From Streptomyces scabiei 87.22 (GTDB taxonomy: Bacteria; Actinomycetota; Actinomycetes; Streptomycetales; Streptomycetaceae): a DNA stretch of 64,000 nucleotides. Of this stretch, positions 44,393 to 53,925 are shown in pieces. The position numbers were made by a program, and so were the translations under genes. Below the pieces are notes generated by a model. The model saw only the letters and a list, made by a program, of their open reading frames with translations, searched no databases and was not told the origin of the DNA. The stretch covers positions 1,054,001-1,118,000 of the forward strand of contig NC_013929.1 of assembly GCF_000091305.1 (NCBI RefSeq), in the 5' to 3' direction. Position 1 is the first letter of the stretch. Each line of letters opens with the position of its first letter.

Positions 44393-47300
44393 TCAGTCCT
44401 CGCCGCCCTCCAGGTCGCCCTCGGTCTCCAGGTACACCTGCCGCAGGCCCTCCAGCACCGCCGGGTCGGGCTTCTCCCACATGCCGCGCGACTCCGCCTC
44501 CAGCAGCCGCTCGGCGATGCCGTGCAGGGCCCAGGGGTTCGCCTGCTGGAGGAACTCCCGGTTGGTCTCGTCCAGGACGTACGTCTCGGTGAGCTTGTCG
44601 TACATCCAGTCGGCGATCACGCCGGTGGTGGCGTCGTAGCCGAACAGGTAGTCGACGGTGGCGGCGAGTTCGAAGGCGCCCTTGTAGCCGTGGCGGCGCA
44701 TCGCCTCGATCCACTTGGGGTTGACCACGCGGGCGCGGAAGACCCGGGAGGTCTCCTCGACCAGGGTGCGGGTGCGGACCGTCTCGGGGCGGGTGGAGTC
44801 GCCGATGTACGCCTCGGGGGCGGTGCCGCGCAGGGCGCGGACGGTGGCCACCATGCCGCCGTGGTACTGGAAGTAGTCGTCGGAGTCGGCGATGTCGTGC
44901 TCGCGGGTGTCGGTGTTCTTCGCGGCCACCTCGATCCGCTTGTAGGCGGTCTCCATCTCCTCGCGGGCCGGACGGCCGTCCAGTTCGCGGCCGTAGGCGT
45001 AACCGCCCCAGACCGTGTAGACCTCGGCGAGGTCGGCGTCGGTGCGCCAGTCGCGGGAGTCGATGAGCTGGAGCAGTCCGGCGCCGTACGTGCCGGGCCG
45101 GGAGCCGAAGATCCGGGTGGTGGCCCGGCGTTCGTCGCCGTGCTCGGCGAGGTCGGCCTGGACGTGGGCGCGGACGTGGTTGGCCTCGGCCGGCTCGTCC
45201 AGGGAGGCGGCGAGGCGTACGGCGTCGTCGAGCAGGCCGACGGTGTGCGGGAACGCGTCGCGGAAGAAGCCCGAGATGCGCAGGGTGACGTCGACGCGGG
45301 GGCGGCCCAACTCCTCGGCGGGGACGGCCTCCAGGCCGGTCACCCGGCGCGAGGCGTCGTCCCAGACCGGGCGGACACCGAGCAGGGCAAAGGCCTCGGC
45401 CACGTCGTCGCCGGCCGTGCGCATGGCGCTGGTGCCCCACAGCGAGAGGCCCACGGAGGTGGGCCATTCGCCGTTGTCGGCGCGGTAGCGCTCCAACAGG
45501 GAGTCGGCGAGGGCCTGGCCGGTCTCCCAGGCGAGGCGGGAGGGGACGGCCTTGGGGTCGACGGAGTAGAAGTTGCGGCCCGTCGGCAGGACGTTGACCA
45601 GGCCCCGCAGCGGGGAGCCGGAGGGACCGGCCGGGACGAAGCCGCCGTTCAGGGCGTGCACGGTGTGGTCGAGTTCGGCCGTGGTCGCGGCGAGCCGGGG
45701 CACGACCTCGCGGGCGGCGAACTCCAGGATCGCGGCGACCTGTTCGCCGTGCTCGGTGGGAACGGCGGCGAGGTCCCAGCCCGCGTCCTCCATCGCCTGG
45801 ACCAGCGCCCGGGCCTTCTCCTCCGCCTCGTCGGCGGTCGTCCGGGTCGCGGCGGACTCGTCGAGGCCGAGCGCCTCGCGCAGGCCGGGCAGGGCGGTGG
45901 TGCCGCCCCAGATCTGGCGGGCGCGGAGCACGGCGAGGACCAGGTTGACGTGGTCGGCGCCGGTCGGCGGGTTGCCGAGGACGTGCAGGCCGTCGCGGAT
46001 CTGGGCGTCCTTGACCTCGCAGAGCCAGCCGTCGACGTGCAGCAGGAAGTCGTCGAAGCCGTCGTCCTCGGGGCGGTCGTTCAGCCCCAGGTCGTGGTCG
46101 AGCTTGGCGGCCTGGATGAGGGTCCAGATCTGGGCGCGGATCGCGGGGAGCTTCGCCGGGTCCATGGAGGAGATCTGGGCGTACTCGTCGAGGAGCTGCT
46201 CCAGGCGCGCGATGTCGCCGTAGGAGTCGGCGCGGGCCATCGGCGGCACGAGGTGGTCGACGAGGGTGGCGTGGACGCGGCGCTTGGCCTGGGTGCCCTC
46301 GCCCGGGTCGTTGACCAGGAACGGGTAGACCAGGGGCAGGTCGCCGAGGGCGGCGTCGGGGCCGCAGGCGGCGGACAGGCCCGCGTTCTTGCCGGGCAGC
46401 CACTCCAGGTTGCCGTGCTTGCCGAGGTGGATCATCGCGTCGGCGCCGAAACCGCCGTCGTCGGCGCGGGCCGCGATCCAGCGGTAGGCGGCCAGGTAGT
46501 GGTGCGAGGGCGGCAGGTCCGGGTCGTGGTAGATCGCGATCGGGTTCTCGCCGAAGCCGCGCGGCGGCTGGATGAGGATCAGCAGGTTGCCGAAGCGCAG
46601 GGCCGCGAGGACGATGTCGCCCTCCGGGTTGGCGCTGCGGTCGACGAACATCTCGCCGGGCGCCGGGCCCCAGTGCTCCTCGACGGAGGCGCGCAGTTCC
46701 TCGGGGAGTCCGGCGTACCAGCGACGGTAGTCGGCCGCCGGGATGCGGACCGGGTTGCGGGCCAGCTGCTCCTCGGTCAGCCAGTCCTGGTCGTGGCCGC
46801 CGGCCTCGATGAGGGCGCGGATCAGCTCGTCGCCGTCGCCGGAGGCCAGTCCGGGGACGTCGGCGCCCCCGAAGTCGTAGCCCTCGTCGAGCAGTCGGCG
46901 CAGCAGGGCGACCGCGCTGGCGGGGGTGTCCAGGCCGACCGCGTTGCCGATGCGGGAGTGCTTGGTCGGGTAGGCGGACAGGACGAGCGCGAGGCGCTTG
47001 TCGGCGTTGGCGATGTGGCGAAGGCGTGCGTGGCGTACGGCGATCCCGGCGACGCGGGCGGCGCGCTCGGGGTCGGCGACATAGGCGGGGAGGCCGTCCG
47101 CGTCGATCTCCTTGAAGGAGAACGGGACGGTGATCAGGCGGCCGTCGAACTCCGGGACGGCGATCTGGCTGGCCGCGTCGAGCGGGGAGACGCCCTCGTC
47201 GTTCTCCTCCCAGACGGAGCGCGAACCGGTCAGGCACAGGGCCTGGAGGATCGGCACGTCGAGGCCGGTCAGGGCGCCCGCGTCCCAGGACTCGTCGTCG

Positions 47301-48022
47301 CCGCCGGCGGACGCCTCGGCGGGCTTGGTGCCGCCCGCGGCGAGGACGGTGGTCACGATGGCGTCGGCGGCGCGGAGTTCCTCGATCAGCTCGGGCTCGG
47401 GGGCGCGCAGGGAGGCCACGTACAGCGGGAGCGCGCGGGCGCCCTTGTCCTCGATCGCCTCGCACAGGGCGCCCACGAAGGCGGTGTTGCCGCTCATGTG
47501 GTGGGCCCGGTAGTAGAGCACGGCGACGGTCGGGCCGTCGGTACCCTCACGCGGGGTGCGCTCCAGCGGGCCCCAGGACGGCGCGGGCGCGGGGGCCTCG
47601 AAGCCGTGCCCGGTGAGCAGGACGGTGTCGGAGAGGAAGCGGGCCAGCTGCTCCAGGTTGGCGGGGCCGCCGTGGGCGAGATAGGCGTGGGCCTCGGCGG
47701 CGATGCCGACCGGGACCGTGGAGGCGGCCATCAGCTGGGCGTCGGGGGCCTGTTCACCGGTGAGGACGACGACCGGGCGGCCGTCGGCGAGCAGCAGGTC
47801 GAGGCCGTCCTGCCAGGCCCGGATGCCACCGAGGAGGCGGACGACGACCAGGCCGGTGCCGTCGAGGAGGTCCGGGAGGTCCTCCAGCGCGATCCGGGAG
47901 GGGTTGGCGAAGCGGTACGGGACCGGGCCGGCCGCCGCACGGGCGCTGAGCAGGTCGGTGTCGGAGGTCGACAGGAGCAGGATGCGGGGCTGCGTCGAGC
48001 GCTCCCCGGGCGATGGCTGCAT
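44393..48022 (-). CDS. cobN: Cobaltochelatase subunit CobN
   Basis: A 1209-residue CobN/magnesium-chelatase-H family protein, full length. It inserts cobalt into hydrogenobyrinate a,c-diamide in the oxygen-dependent cobalamin pathway, using an ATPase pair (CobS/CobT or ChlI/ChlD types) not encoded in this window. Recognisable blocks are AVLYYRAHHMSGNTAFV, VLSAYPTKHSRIGNAVGLDT, MIHLGKHGNLEWLPGKN and VVNPKWIEAMRRHGYKGAFE. ATG at 48022 is chosen because the family begins shortly before ILLLSTSDTDLL. The longer frame to 48151 runs into the riboswitch. AGGAAGG lies about 11 bases upstream. The upstream leader is a cobalamin riboswitch, so expression should fall when B12 is plentiful. Confidence 0.96.
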   Translation of the reverse strand: MQPSPGERSTQPRILLLSTSDTDLLSARAAAGPVPYRFANPSRIALEDLPDLLDGTGLVVVRLLGGIRAWQDGLDLLLADGRPVVVLTGEQAPDAQLMAASTVPVGIAAEAHAYLAHGGPANLEQLARFLSDTVLLTGHGFEAPAPAPSWGPLERTPREGTDGPTVAVLYYRAHHMSGNTAFVGALCEAIEDKGARALPLYVASLRAPEPELIEELRAADAIVTTVLAAGGTKPAEASAGGDDESWDAGALTGLDVPILQALCLTGSRSVWEENDEGVSPLDAASQIAVPEFDGRLITVPFSFKEIDADGLPAYVADPERAARVAGIAVRHARLRHIANADKRLALVLSAYPTKHSRIGNAVGLDTPASAVALLRRLLDEGYDFGGADVPGLASGDGDELIRALIEAGGHDQDWLTEEQLARNPVRIPAADYRRWYAGLPEELRASVEEHWGPAPGEMFVDRSANPEGDIVLAALRFGNLLILIQPPRGFGENPIAIYHDPDLPPSHHYLAAYRWIAARADDGGFGADAMIHLGKHGNLEWLPGKNAGLSAACGPDAALGDLPLVYPFLVNDPGEGTQAKRRVHATLVDHLVPPMARADSYGDIARLEQLLDEYAQISSMDPAKLPAIRAQIWTLIQAAKLDHDLGLNDRPEDDGFDDFLLHVDGWLCEVKDAQIRDGLHVLGNPPTGADHVNLVLAVLRARQIWGGTTALPGLREALGLDESAATRTTADEAEEKARALVQAMEDAGWDLAAVPTEHGEQVAAILEFAAREVVPRLAATTAELDHTVHALNGGFVPAGPSGSPLRGLVNVLPTGRNFYSVDPKAVPSRLAWETGQALADSLLERYRADNGEWPTSVGLSLWGTSAMRTAGDDVAEAFALLGVRPVWDDASRRVTGLEAVPAEELGRPRVDVTLRISGFFRDAFPHTVGLLDDAVRLAASLDEPAEANHVRAHVQADLAEHGDERRATTRIFGSRPGTYGAGLLQLIDSRDWRTDADLAEVYTVWGGYAYGRELDGRPAREEMETAYKRIEVAAKNTDTREHDIADSDDYFQYHGGMVATVRALRGTAPEAYIGDSTRPETVRTRTLVEETSRVFRARVVNPKWIEAMRRHGYKGAFELAATVDYLFGYDATTGVIADWMYDKLTETYVLDETNREFLQQANPWALHGIAERLLEAESRGMWEKPDPAVLEGLRQVYLETEGDLEGGED

Positions 48023-48099
48023 GCGGCTGCTGGCCTTCCTCGGGGTCCGCGCCCCGGGCGGTGTCGGATCGGAGTCTCCCCTGCTCGGACGGACCGAGA

Positions 48100-48220
48100 G
48101 GTACGGGGAAGGGAGTTCCTGACTCGCCCGCCCCTCCTGGGACGGACTCACAGTGGCGGGACCGCGCCGGACTCACACCGGGCTTCCTCCCCTAGGGAAT
48201 GCGACGACAGACCCTAGCGC
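48100..48220 (-). promoter_or_regulatory. Cobalamin riboswitch upstream of cobN
   Basis: On the minus strand the leader reads AGGAAG, then CCGGTGTGAGTCCGG (48181-48167), then CGGTCCCGCCACTGTGA (complement of 48149-48165), then the B12-box-like GAGTCAGGAACTCCC (48125-48111). These are the conserved core elements of cobalamin riboswitches in the expected order. A GGGGTCCGCGCCCC stem lies between the aptamer and the start codon, next to the AGGAAGG ribosome site. Control could act by hiding that site; this step is inferred. Confidence 0.9.
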
Positions 48221-48300
48221 CGTGGTGGCGTAGGCGGACCGGATGATCCGCCAATCAGCATAGTAAGGGTCGCCTCAAAAGGGCGGAGAGTACGTCCCCG

Positions 48301-49635
48301 ATGCCGGTGGGTATGCTCGCGGCCATGTCCACGCCTCCCGTCCGATCATCGTCCCAGGCCACAGCGGCCACACGGGACCGTGGCGACGCCTGCCCGGGGA
48401 CGCTGCGGCTGCACGCGGCGGACGACGGGGCGCTGGCTCGGGTCCGGGTGCCCGGCGGTGTACTGACCACGCGCCAGGCCGAGGCGCTCGCGGAGGCGGC
48501 AGGGCGGCTCGGCGACGGTGATCTTCACCTCACTTCCCGCGGCAATGTTCAATTGCGGGGGCTGGCCGAAGGCTGCGGGGGCGAGCTGGCCGCGTCGCTG
48601 GACGCGGCCGGGCTGATGCCGTCCGCCGGGCACGAACGGGTGCGCAACATCGTCGCCTCGCCCCTGTCCGGCCTCGACGGACGCGGTCTGCGCGACGTAC
48701 GGCCCTGGCTGTCCGCCCTCGACGGCGCGCTGTGCGCGAGCGAGGCGGCGCGGGAGTTGTCGGGTCGCTTCCTGTTCGCGCTCGACGACGGGCGGGGCGA
48801 TGTGGCCGCGCTGGACGCCGATGTGACCGTCCGGGCGGCCGAGGACGGTGGTGCGCTGCTGAGCCTGGGCACGGCCGGCGAGAGCCTGGCGGTCTCAGGT
48901 GCGGACGCGTCCCGCGCCGCGCTGACCGCCGCCGAGACCTTCCTGGAGGCGGCGAGGGAGAGCGGGGCCCGCGTGTGGCGGGTGACCGAACTCCCCTTCC
49001 AGGACGGGCTGCTCCGCCGGGTCCGGGACCGGCTGGCCGCTGCCGGGGTCGGGGTCGGCTCGGTGAGCCGGGGCCGTGCCGAGAGCGTGACAGCCGGGGC
49101 CGAGGGCGGCCCGCCACCGGGAGCCGTCGCCGACGCCCTCTCCGTACACGCCCCGCTTGGTCGCCTCACCCCTCTCCAGTGGCGGGAGTTGACCGCCCTC
49201 GCGGTCGCGACACCGTGCCGTGAGCTGCGGCTGACCCCGTGGCGCGGAGTCGTCGTACCAGCACCCGGCCTGAGCGAGGAGCAGGCGGCCGACGCGCTTG
49301 CCCGGCTCTCGGTGACCGGCCTCGTCACCGATCCGGCCTCCCCCTGGCTGGGTGTCGGTGCCTGTATCGGAAGGCCCGGCTGTGCGAAGTCCCGGGCGGA
49401 CGTGAGGGCGGACGCGACCGAGAGCCTGGCGGCAGCCGGACGCGCGGAACTCCCCCTGTACTGGTCCGGTTGCGAGCGCCGCTGCGGCCATCCCCGGGGC
49501 GGACGGATCGACGTGGTGGCGGTGGAGGGCGGCGGCTACGAGCTCTCCCGCACCGCCCCCGGCCAGAGCCCTCGCACCGCGCCCATGACGGACCCGTCCC
49601 GACTCGCCGCCGCCTTGGGGGAGATCACCCCCTAG
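48301..49635 (+). CDS. cobG: Precorrin-3B synthase
   Basis: A 444-residue protein of the nitrite/sulfite reductase-like fold. The ferredoxin-like half-domains include [14 protein letters not shown] and [12 protein letters not shown]. The Fe-S/siroheme-type cysteine pattern is [14 protein letters not shown] followed by [11 protein letters not shown]. CobG uses oxygen to make precorrin-3B, the committed step of the aerobic cobalamin pathway. The gene diverges from cobN. Three in-frame ATGs (48301, 48313, 48325) are possible; 48301 has the best-placed purine-rich sequence, although the spacing is long. The Ala/Thr-rich first 28 residues may not all be translated. Confidence 0.9.
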   Translation: MPVGMLAAMSTPPVRSSSQATAATRDRGDACPGTLRLHAADDGALARVRVPGGVLTTRQAEALAEAAGRLGDGDLHLTSRGNVQLRGLAEGCGGELAASLDAAGLMPSAGHERVRNIVASPLSGLDGRGLRDVRPWLSALDGALCASEAARELSGRFLFALDDGRGDVAALDADVTVRAAEDGGALLSLGTAGESLAVSGADASRAALTAAETFLEAARESGARVWRVTELPFQDGLLRRVRDRLAAAGVGVGSVSRGRAESVTAGAEGGPPPGAVADALSVHAPLGRLTPLQWRELTALAVATPCRELRLTPWRGVVVPAPGLSEEQAADALARLSVTGLVTDPASPWLGVGACIGRPGCAKSRADVRADATESLAAAGRAELPLYWSGCERRCGHPRGGRIDVVAVEGGGYELSRTAPGQSPRTAPMTDPSRLAAALGEITP

Positions 49636-49736
49636 AAGCCGAAAAGCCGTACGACACGGCCCCGATGACGCGCACGACCCGCACGACCCGCACGAACGAT
49701 CCCCGTACGCCGACCGAGAGCAGCGAGAAGACCACC

Positions 49737-50369
49737 GTGACCACCTACGACTACGAGAAGGACGGCCCGGCGATCTACCGGCAGTCCTTCGCCACCATCC
49801 GCGCGGAGGCGGACCTCGCGGCGCTGCCCGCCGACGTCAGCCAGGTCGCGGTGCGGATGATCCACGCCTGCGGAATGGTCGACCTCGTGCGGGACCTGGC
49901 GTACACGCCCGGCGTGGTGGCCCGCGCCCGCGAGGCCCTGCGGGCCGGGGCGCCCGTCTTCACGGATGTGCAGATGGTGGCCAGCGGGGTGACCCGCAAG
50001 CGGCTGCCCGCCGACAACGACGTGCTGTGCACGCTCTCCGCGCCGGGCGTCCCGGAGCTGGCGGCGAAGCTGGGCACCACGCGCAGCGCCGCCGCGCTGG
50101 AGCTGTGGCGGGACCGGCTGGAGGGAGCGGTCGTGGCCGTCGGCAACGCGCCCACCGCGCTGTTCCGGCTGCTGGAGATGATCGAGGAGGGCGCCCCCCG
50201 GCCCGCCGCCGTCATCGGTGTGCCGGTCGGGTTCGTCGGCGCCGCGGAGTCCAAGGACGCGCTGGCGGAGCACCCCTCGGGACTGGAGTACCTCGTCGTA
50301 CGCGGCCGGCGGGGCGGCAGCGCCATCGCCGCCGCCGCGCTCAACGCGATCGCGAGTGAGGAAGAGTGA
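49737..50369 (+). CDS. cobH: Precorrin-8X methylmutase
   Basis: A 210-residue enzyme that moves a methyl group from C11 to C12 of precorrin-8X, giving hydrogenobyrinate. The N-terminal [20 protein letters not shown] and the catalytic-histidine region [15 protein letters not shown], with [12 protein letters not shown] downstream, are hallmarks of CobH/CbiC. GTG at 49737 is selected because family members begin just before YxYEKDG. An ATG at 49665 would add 24 residues encoded by 9-bp tandem repeats (Thr-Arg-Thr runs) and looks spurious. The stop overlaps the cobIJ start (GTGA). It belongs to the cobG-cobH-cobIJ unit. Confidence 0.94.
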   Translation: MTTYDYEKDGPAIYRQSFATIRAEADLAALPADVSQVAVRMIHACGMVDLVRDLAYTPGVVARAREALRAGAPVFTDVQMVASGVTRKRLPADNDVLCTLSAPGVPELAAKLGTTRSAAALELWRDRLEGAVVAVGNAPTALFRLLEMIEEGAPRPAAVIGVPVGFVGAAESKDALAEHPSGLEYLVVRGRRGGSAIAAAALNAIASEEE

Positions 50370-51856
50370 GCGGGAAGCTGTACGGCGTCGGGCTCGGCCC
50401 CGGCGACCCGTCCCTGATGACCGTCCGGGCCGTCGAGGTCATCTCCGAGGCGGATGTGATCGCGTACCACAGCGCCCGGCACGGCCGATCCATCGCCCGC
50501 TCGATCGCCGCGAAGCACCTGCGCGACGACCACATCGAGGAACGGCTGATGTATCCGCTGACCACGGAGACCACCGACCACCCGGGCGGGTACAAGGGCG
50601 CGATGGAGGACTTCTACGAGGAGGCGTCGGCCCGCCTGGCCGCCCATCTGGACGCCGGGCGCACGGTCGCGGTCCTCGCGGAGGGCGACCCGCTCTTCTA
50701 CGGCTCCTACATGCACATGCACAAGCGGCTGGTCGACCGCTACGACACCGAGGTGATCCCCGGTGTCACGTCCGTCTCGGCCGCCGCGGCCCGCCTCGGC
50801 ACACCGCTCGTCGAGGGCGAGGAGGTGCTGACGATCCTGCCGGGCACCCTGCCCGAGGAGGAGCTGACCGCGCGGCTCGCCGCGACCGACGTGGCCGTGG
50901 TGATGAAGCTGGGGCGGACCTTCGCCAAGGTGCGCGGCGCGCTGGCGAGTTCGGGTCGGCTGGCCGAGGCCCACTACGTCGAGCGCGCCACCATGCCCGG
51001 TGAGCGCATCGGTGAACTGGCTGACGTGGACCCGGAGTCGGTGCCGTACTTCTCGGTGGCCGTACTGCCCAGCCAGGTCGACGCCGAACGGCCCGCGGCC
51101 CGGGAGCGGGGCGAGGTCGTCGTGGTCGGCACCGGGCCCGCCGGTCCGCTGTGGCTGACACCCGAGACGCGGGGGGCGCTCGCCGCCGCCGACGACCTCG
51201 TCGGCTACACCACCTATCTGGACCGGGTGCCCCGGCGGGCTGGGCAGGTGCGGCACGGCTCGGACAACCGGGTCGAGTCGGAGCGCGCCGAGTTCGCCCT
51301 CGACCTGGCCCGGCGCGGGCGCCGGGTCGCGGTCGTCTCCGGCGGCGACCCGGGGGTCTTCGCCATGGCGACGGCCGTGCTGGAGGTCGCCGCGCAGGAG
51401 GAGTACGCGGACGTGCCGGTGCGGGTGCTGCCGGGGGTGACCGCCGCCAACGCGGCCGCCGCCCGCGCGGGCGCCCCGCTGGGCCACGACTACGCCACGC
51501 TCTCCCTCTCCGACCGGCTCAAGCCGTGGGAGGTCATCGCCGAGCGGCTGCGCGCGGCGGCCTCGGCGGATCTGGTGCTGGCGCTGTACAACCCCGGTTC
51601 GCGCAGCCGTACCTGGCAGGTGGGCAAGGCGCGTGAGCTGCTCCTCGAACACCGGGCGCCGGACACCCCGGTCGTGGTCGCGCGGGACGTGGGCGGCTCC
51701 GGCGAGCGCGTACGGATCGTGACGCTGGCCGACCTGGACCCGGCCGAGGTCGACATGCGGACGATCCTGCTGGTCGGCTCCTCGCAGACCCGGGTGGTCC
51801 GGCGCGGGGACGGGGAGCAGATCGTGTGGACGCCCCGCCGGTACCCGGAGGGGTGA
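50366..51856 (+). CDS. cobIJ: Fused precorrin-2 C20- and precorrin-3B C17-methyltransferase
   Basis: A 496-residue fusion of two tetrapyrrole methyltransferases. Residues 1-245 are CobI/CbiL-like ([44 protein letters not shown]). Residues about 250-490 are CobJ/CbiH-like ([43 protein letters not shown]). They add methyl groups from SAM at C20 of precorrin-2 and C17 of precorrin-3B, on either side of the CobG step encoded two genes upstream. Such fusions are usual in actinobacteria. The start is GTG overlapping the cobH stop. The gene converges with cobK. Confidence 0.95.
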   Translation: MSGKLYGVGLGPGDPSLMTVRAVEVISEADVIAYHSARHGRSIARSIAAKHLRDDHIEERLMYPLTTETTDHPGGYKGAMEDFYEEASARLAAHLDAGRTVAVLAEGDPLFYGSYMHMHKRLVDRYDTEVIPGVTSVSAAAARLGTPLVEGEEVLTILPGTLPEEELTARLAATDVAVVMKLGRTFAKVRGALASSGRLAEAHYVERATMPGERIGELADVDPESVPYFSVAVLPSQVDAERPAARERGEVVVVGTGPAGPLWLTPETRGALAAADDLVGYTTYLDRVPRRAGQVRHGSDNRVESERAEFALDLARRGRRVAVVSGGDPGVFAMATAVLEVAAQEEYADVPVRVLPGVTAANAAAARAGAPLGHDYATLSLSDRLKPWEVIAERLRAAASADLVLALYNPGSRSRTWQVGKARELLLEHRAPDTPVVVARDVGGSGERVRIVTLADLDPAEVDMRTILLVGSSQTRVVRRGDGEQIVWTPRRYPEG

Positions 51857-51887
51857 GCGGGGCGCGGGCGGGTACGGCGCCGGGGCG

Positions 51888-52631
51888 TCAGCGGGGCAGC
51901 CGCGCGCGCACCCAGCGGGCCGCCGCGTCCGGGTCCGCCACCACGGTGACGCCCTCCGGCACGGGCGGCCGGCGCACCACGACGACCGGCAGCCCGGCCT
52001 CCCGCGCGGCGGTCAGCTTCGGCGCGGTGGCCGCTCCCCCGCTGTCCTTGGTGACGACGACGTCGATGCGGTGGCGGCTCAGCAGGTCCCGCTCGCCGTC
52101 GAGGGTGAACGGTCCCCGGTCGAGCAGCACCTGCGTCCGGGCCGGGTACGGGGCCTCGGGGGCGTCGACGGACCGGACGAGGAACCACAGGCCCTCCAGG
52201 GCGGCGAACGCGGCCAGCCCCATGCGCCCGGTGGTGAGGAACACGCGGTGGCCGAGCGTGGGCAGCAGCCGCGCCGCCTCCGGCAGTGAGCCGACGTCGT
52301 GCCAGTCGTCGCCGGGGCCCGGCACCCAGCCGGGCCGCCGGAGCGCGAGCAGGGGAACATGGGTGGTGGCGGCCGCCCGTGCCGCGTGGAAACTCATGGT
52401 CCCGGCGAAAGGATGGGTGGCGTCGATGAGCGCGTCCACGCCGTGCTCGCGCAGCCAGGCGGCCAGCCCCTCGGCCCCGCCGAAGCCGCCGACGCGGACC
52501 TCGCCCGGGGGCAGCCGGGGGCTGGCGACCCGTCCGGCGAGCGAGCTGGTCAGCCGCAGGCCGGGGGTGTCGTGCAGCAGCTCGGCCAGGCGGCGGGCCT
52601 CCGTGGTTCCGCCGAGTATCAGTACGTGCAT
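51888..52631 (-). CDS. cobK: Precorrin-6A reductase
   Basis: A 247-residue NADPH-dependent reductase of the CobK/CbiJ family, starting MHVLILGGTTEARRLAELL. The macrocycle-binding elements ALIDATHPFAGTMS, FLTTGRMGLAAF and VVTKDSGGAATAPKL are present. It reduces precorrin-6A to precorrin-6B, after the C1-methylation/deacylation step of CbiD or CobF type. The start codon lies only 18 bases from that of the divergent cbiD. Its promoter must therefore lie inside cbiD, or expression must be coordinated in another way. No strong ribosome site is visible. Confidence 0.93.
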   Translation of the reverse strand: MHVLILGGTTEARRLAELLHDTPGLRLTSSLAGRVASPRLPPGEVRVGGFGGAEGLAAWLREHGVDALIDATHPFAGTMSFHAARAAATTHVPLLALRRPGWVPGPGDDWHDVGSLPEAARLLPTLGHRVFLTTGRMGLAAFAALEGLWFLVRSVDAPEAPYPARTQVLLDRGPFTLDGERDLLSRHRIDVVVTKDSGGAATAPKLTAAREAGLPVVVVRRPPVPEGVTVVADPDAAARWVRARLPR

Positions 52632-52649
52632 GGAAGTCCGGGTCCGATC

Positions 52650-53807
52650 ATGAGCAGTGACGAGAAGCAGGGTGCCGGCGGGGCCGGCGGTGCGGCGGCG
52701 GGCGGTCGCGCGGCCCAACTCAAGCACACCGGTCTGCGCCCCGGATGGACCACCGGTGCCTGTGCGACCGCCGCCACCACGGCCGCGTACACCGCGCTGC
52801 TGACCGGCGAGTTCCCCGACCCGGTGACGATCACCCTGCCGAAGGGGCAGACCCCGGCGTTCGCGCTGGCGGCCGAGGAGCTGGCCGGTGACAGCGCGAC
52901 GGCGGGGATCGTGAAGGACGCGGGCGACGACCCGGACGTCACGCACGGCGCGCTGGTCCGGGCCACGGTACGGCGGCTGCCCGCCGGGGCGGGGGTGGTC
53001 TTCCGGGCCGGTCCCGGGGTGGGGACGGTCACCCGGCCGGGCCTGCCCCTCGCGGTCGGCGAGCCCGCGGTGAACCCGGTCCCCCGGCAGATGATGCGGG
53101 ACCATGTCGCCGAGGTGGCCGCCCGCCACGGCGGCAGCGGCGACGTCGAGATCACCGTCTCCGTCGACCACGGCGAGGAGATCGCCCGCTCCACCTGGAA
53201 CCCCCGTCTGGGCATCCTCGGCGGTCTCTCCATCCTGGGCACGACCGGGATCGTGGTCCCGTACTCCTGCTCGGCGTGGATCGACTCCATCCGGCGGGGC
53301 GTCGACGTGGCCCGGGCGGCCGGGCGCACGCACCTCGCCGGGTGCACCGGGTCGACGTCGGAGAAGACGGTCGTCGCCGAGTACGCGCTGCCCGAGGACG
53401 CGCTGCTCGACATGGGCGACTTCGCGGGGGCGGTCCTGAAGTACGTGCGCCGGCACCCCGTGGACCGGCTCACGGTCTGCGGCGGTTTCGCCAAGCTCTC
53501 CAAGCTCGCCGCCGGCCATCTCGACCTGCACTCCGCGCGCTCCCAGGTCGACAAGGGCTTCCTCGCGGAGCTGGCCCGGCGCGGCGGCGCGGACGAGACG
53601 CTGGCCGCCGAGGTGGCCGGCGCCAACACCGGGCTCGCCGCCCTCCAGCTGTGCGTGGCGGCCGGGGTGGCGCTCGGCGACCTGGTCGCGGTGGCGGCCC
53701 GTGACGAGGCCCTCGCCGTCCTCCGGGGCGCGCCCGTCGCGGTCGACGTCCTCTGCATCGACCGGGCGGGCACGGTCGTGGGCCGCAGCGGGGTGCGTCA
53801 CCCCTAG
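52650..53807 (+). CDS. cbiD: Cobalt-precorrin-5B C1-methyltransferase
   Basis: A 385-residue CbiD-family enzyme with the hallmark GWTTGACATAAT near the N-terminus (about residue 36) and the conserved blocks ITVSVDHGEEIARSTWNPRL (in outline), ILGTTGIVVPYS and TVCGGFAKLSKLAAGH. It methylates C1 of the corrin precursor, the step done by the unrelated CobF in the Pseudomonas aerobic route. Its presence beside the aerobic-type cobG and cobN makes this a mixed gene set. The first 33 residues are a Gly/Ala-rich leader. The stop codon is embedded in one arm of a 13-bp inverted repeat. Confidence 0.94.
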   Translation: MSSDEKQGAGGAGGAAAGGRAAQLKHTGLRPGWTTGACATAATTAAYTALLTGEFPDPVTITLPKGQTPAFALAAEELAGDSATAGIVKDAGDDPDVTHGALVRATVRRLPAGAGVVFRAGPGVGTVTRPGLPLAVGEPAVNPVPRQMMRDHVAEVAARHGGSGDVEITVSVDHGEEIARSTWNPRLGILGGLSILGTTGIVVPYSCSAWIDSIRRGVDVARAAGRTHLAGCTGSTSEKTVVAEYALPEDALLDMGDFAGAVLKYVRRHPVDRLTVCGGFAKLSKLAAGHLDLHSARSQVDKGFLAELARRGGADETLAAEVAGANTGLAALQLCVAAGVALGDLVAVAARDEALAVLRGAPVAVDVLCIDRAGTVVGRSGVRHP

Positions 53808-53925
53808 GGCCCTTCTGACGGCTCTCCGCGGCGTCGCGACGCCCGGCACGCCCTCTCGCGGCACGCCGAGAGCAAGCACCGACCGCCGCTCCTTCCCCCA
53901 CGGAGACCCGTGAGAAGGGCCCTAG
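53804..53925. terminator. Inverted repeat spanning the convergent ends of cbiD and the corrinoid-binding protein gene
   Basis: Perfect 13-bp arms CTAGGGCCCTTCT (53804-53816) and AGAAGGGCCCTAG (53913-53925) lie 96 bases apart. The TAG stop codons of both convergent genes lie inside the arms. A GCTCTC/GAGAGC pair lies between them. A bidirectional transcription end or a duplicated palindrome is plausible. Confidence 0.5.

Noticed and set aside
44522..48217. Very long open frame antisense to cobN (about 1230 codons), with similar ones opposite katG (17824-20076) and the fucosidase (24439-26562)
   Set aside because: They mirror the GC3 bias of real genes on the other strand, have low-complexity translations rich in Gly, Val, Arg and Asp, and lack recognisable domains or ribosome sites.
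48255..48285. AT-richer stretch before cobG resembling an iron-regulator (DmdR) box
   Set aside because: TAAGGGTCGCCTCA matches the known palindrome too poorly to claim.
49665..49736. Longer start for cobH at ATG 49665
   Set aside because: The added residues come from 9-bp tandem repeats, and family members begin just after GTG 49737.
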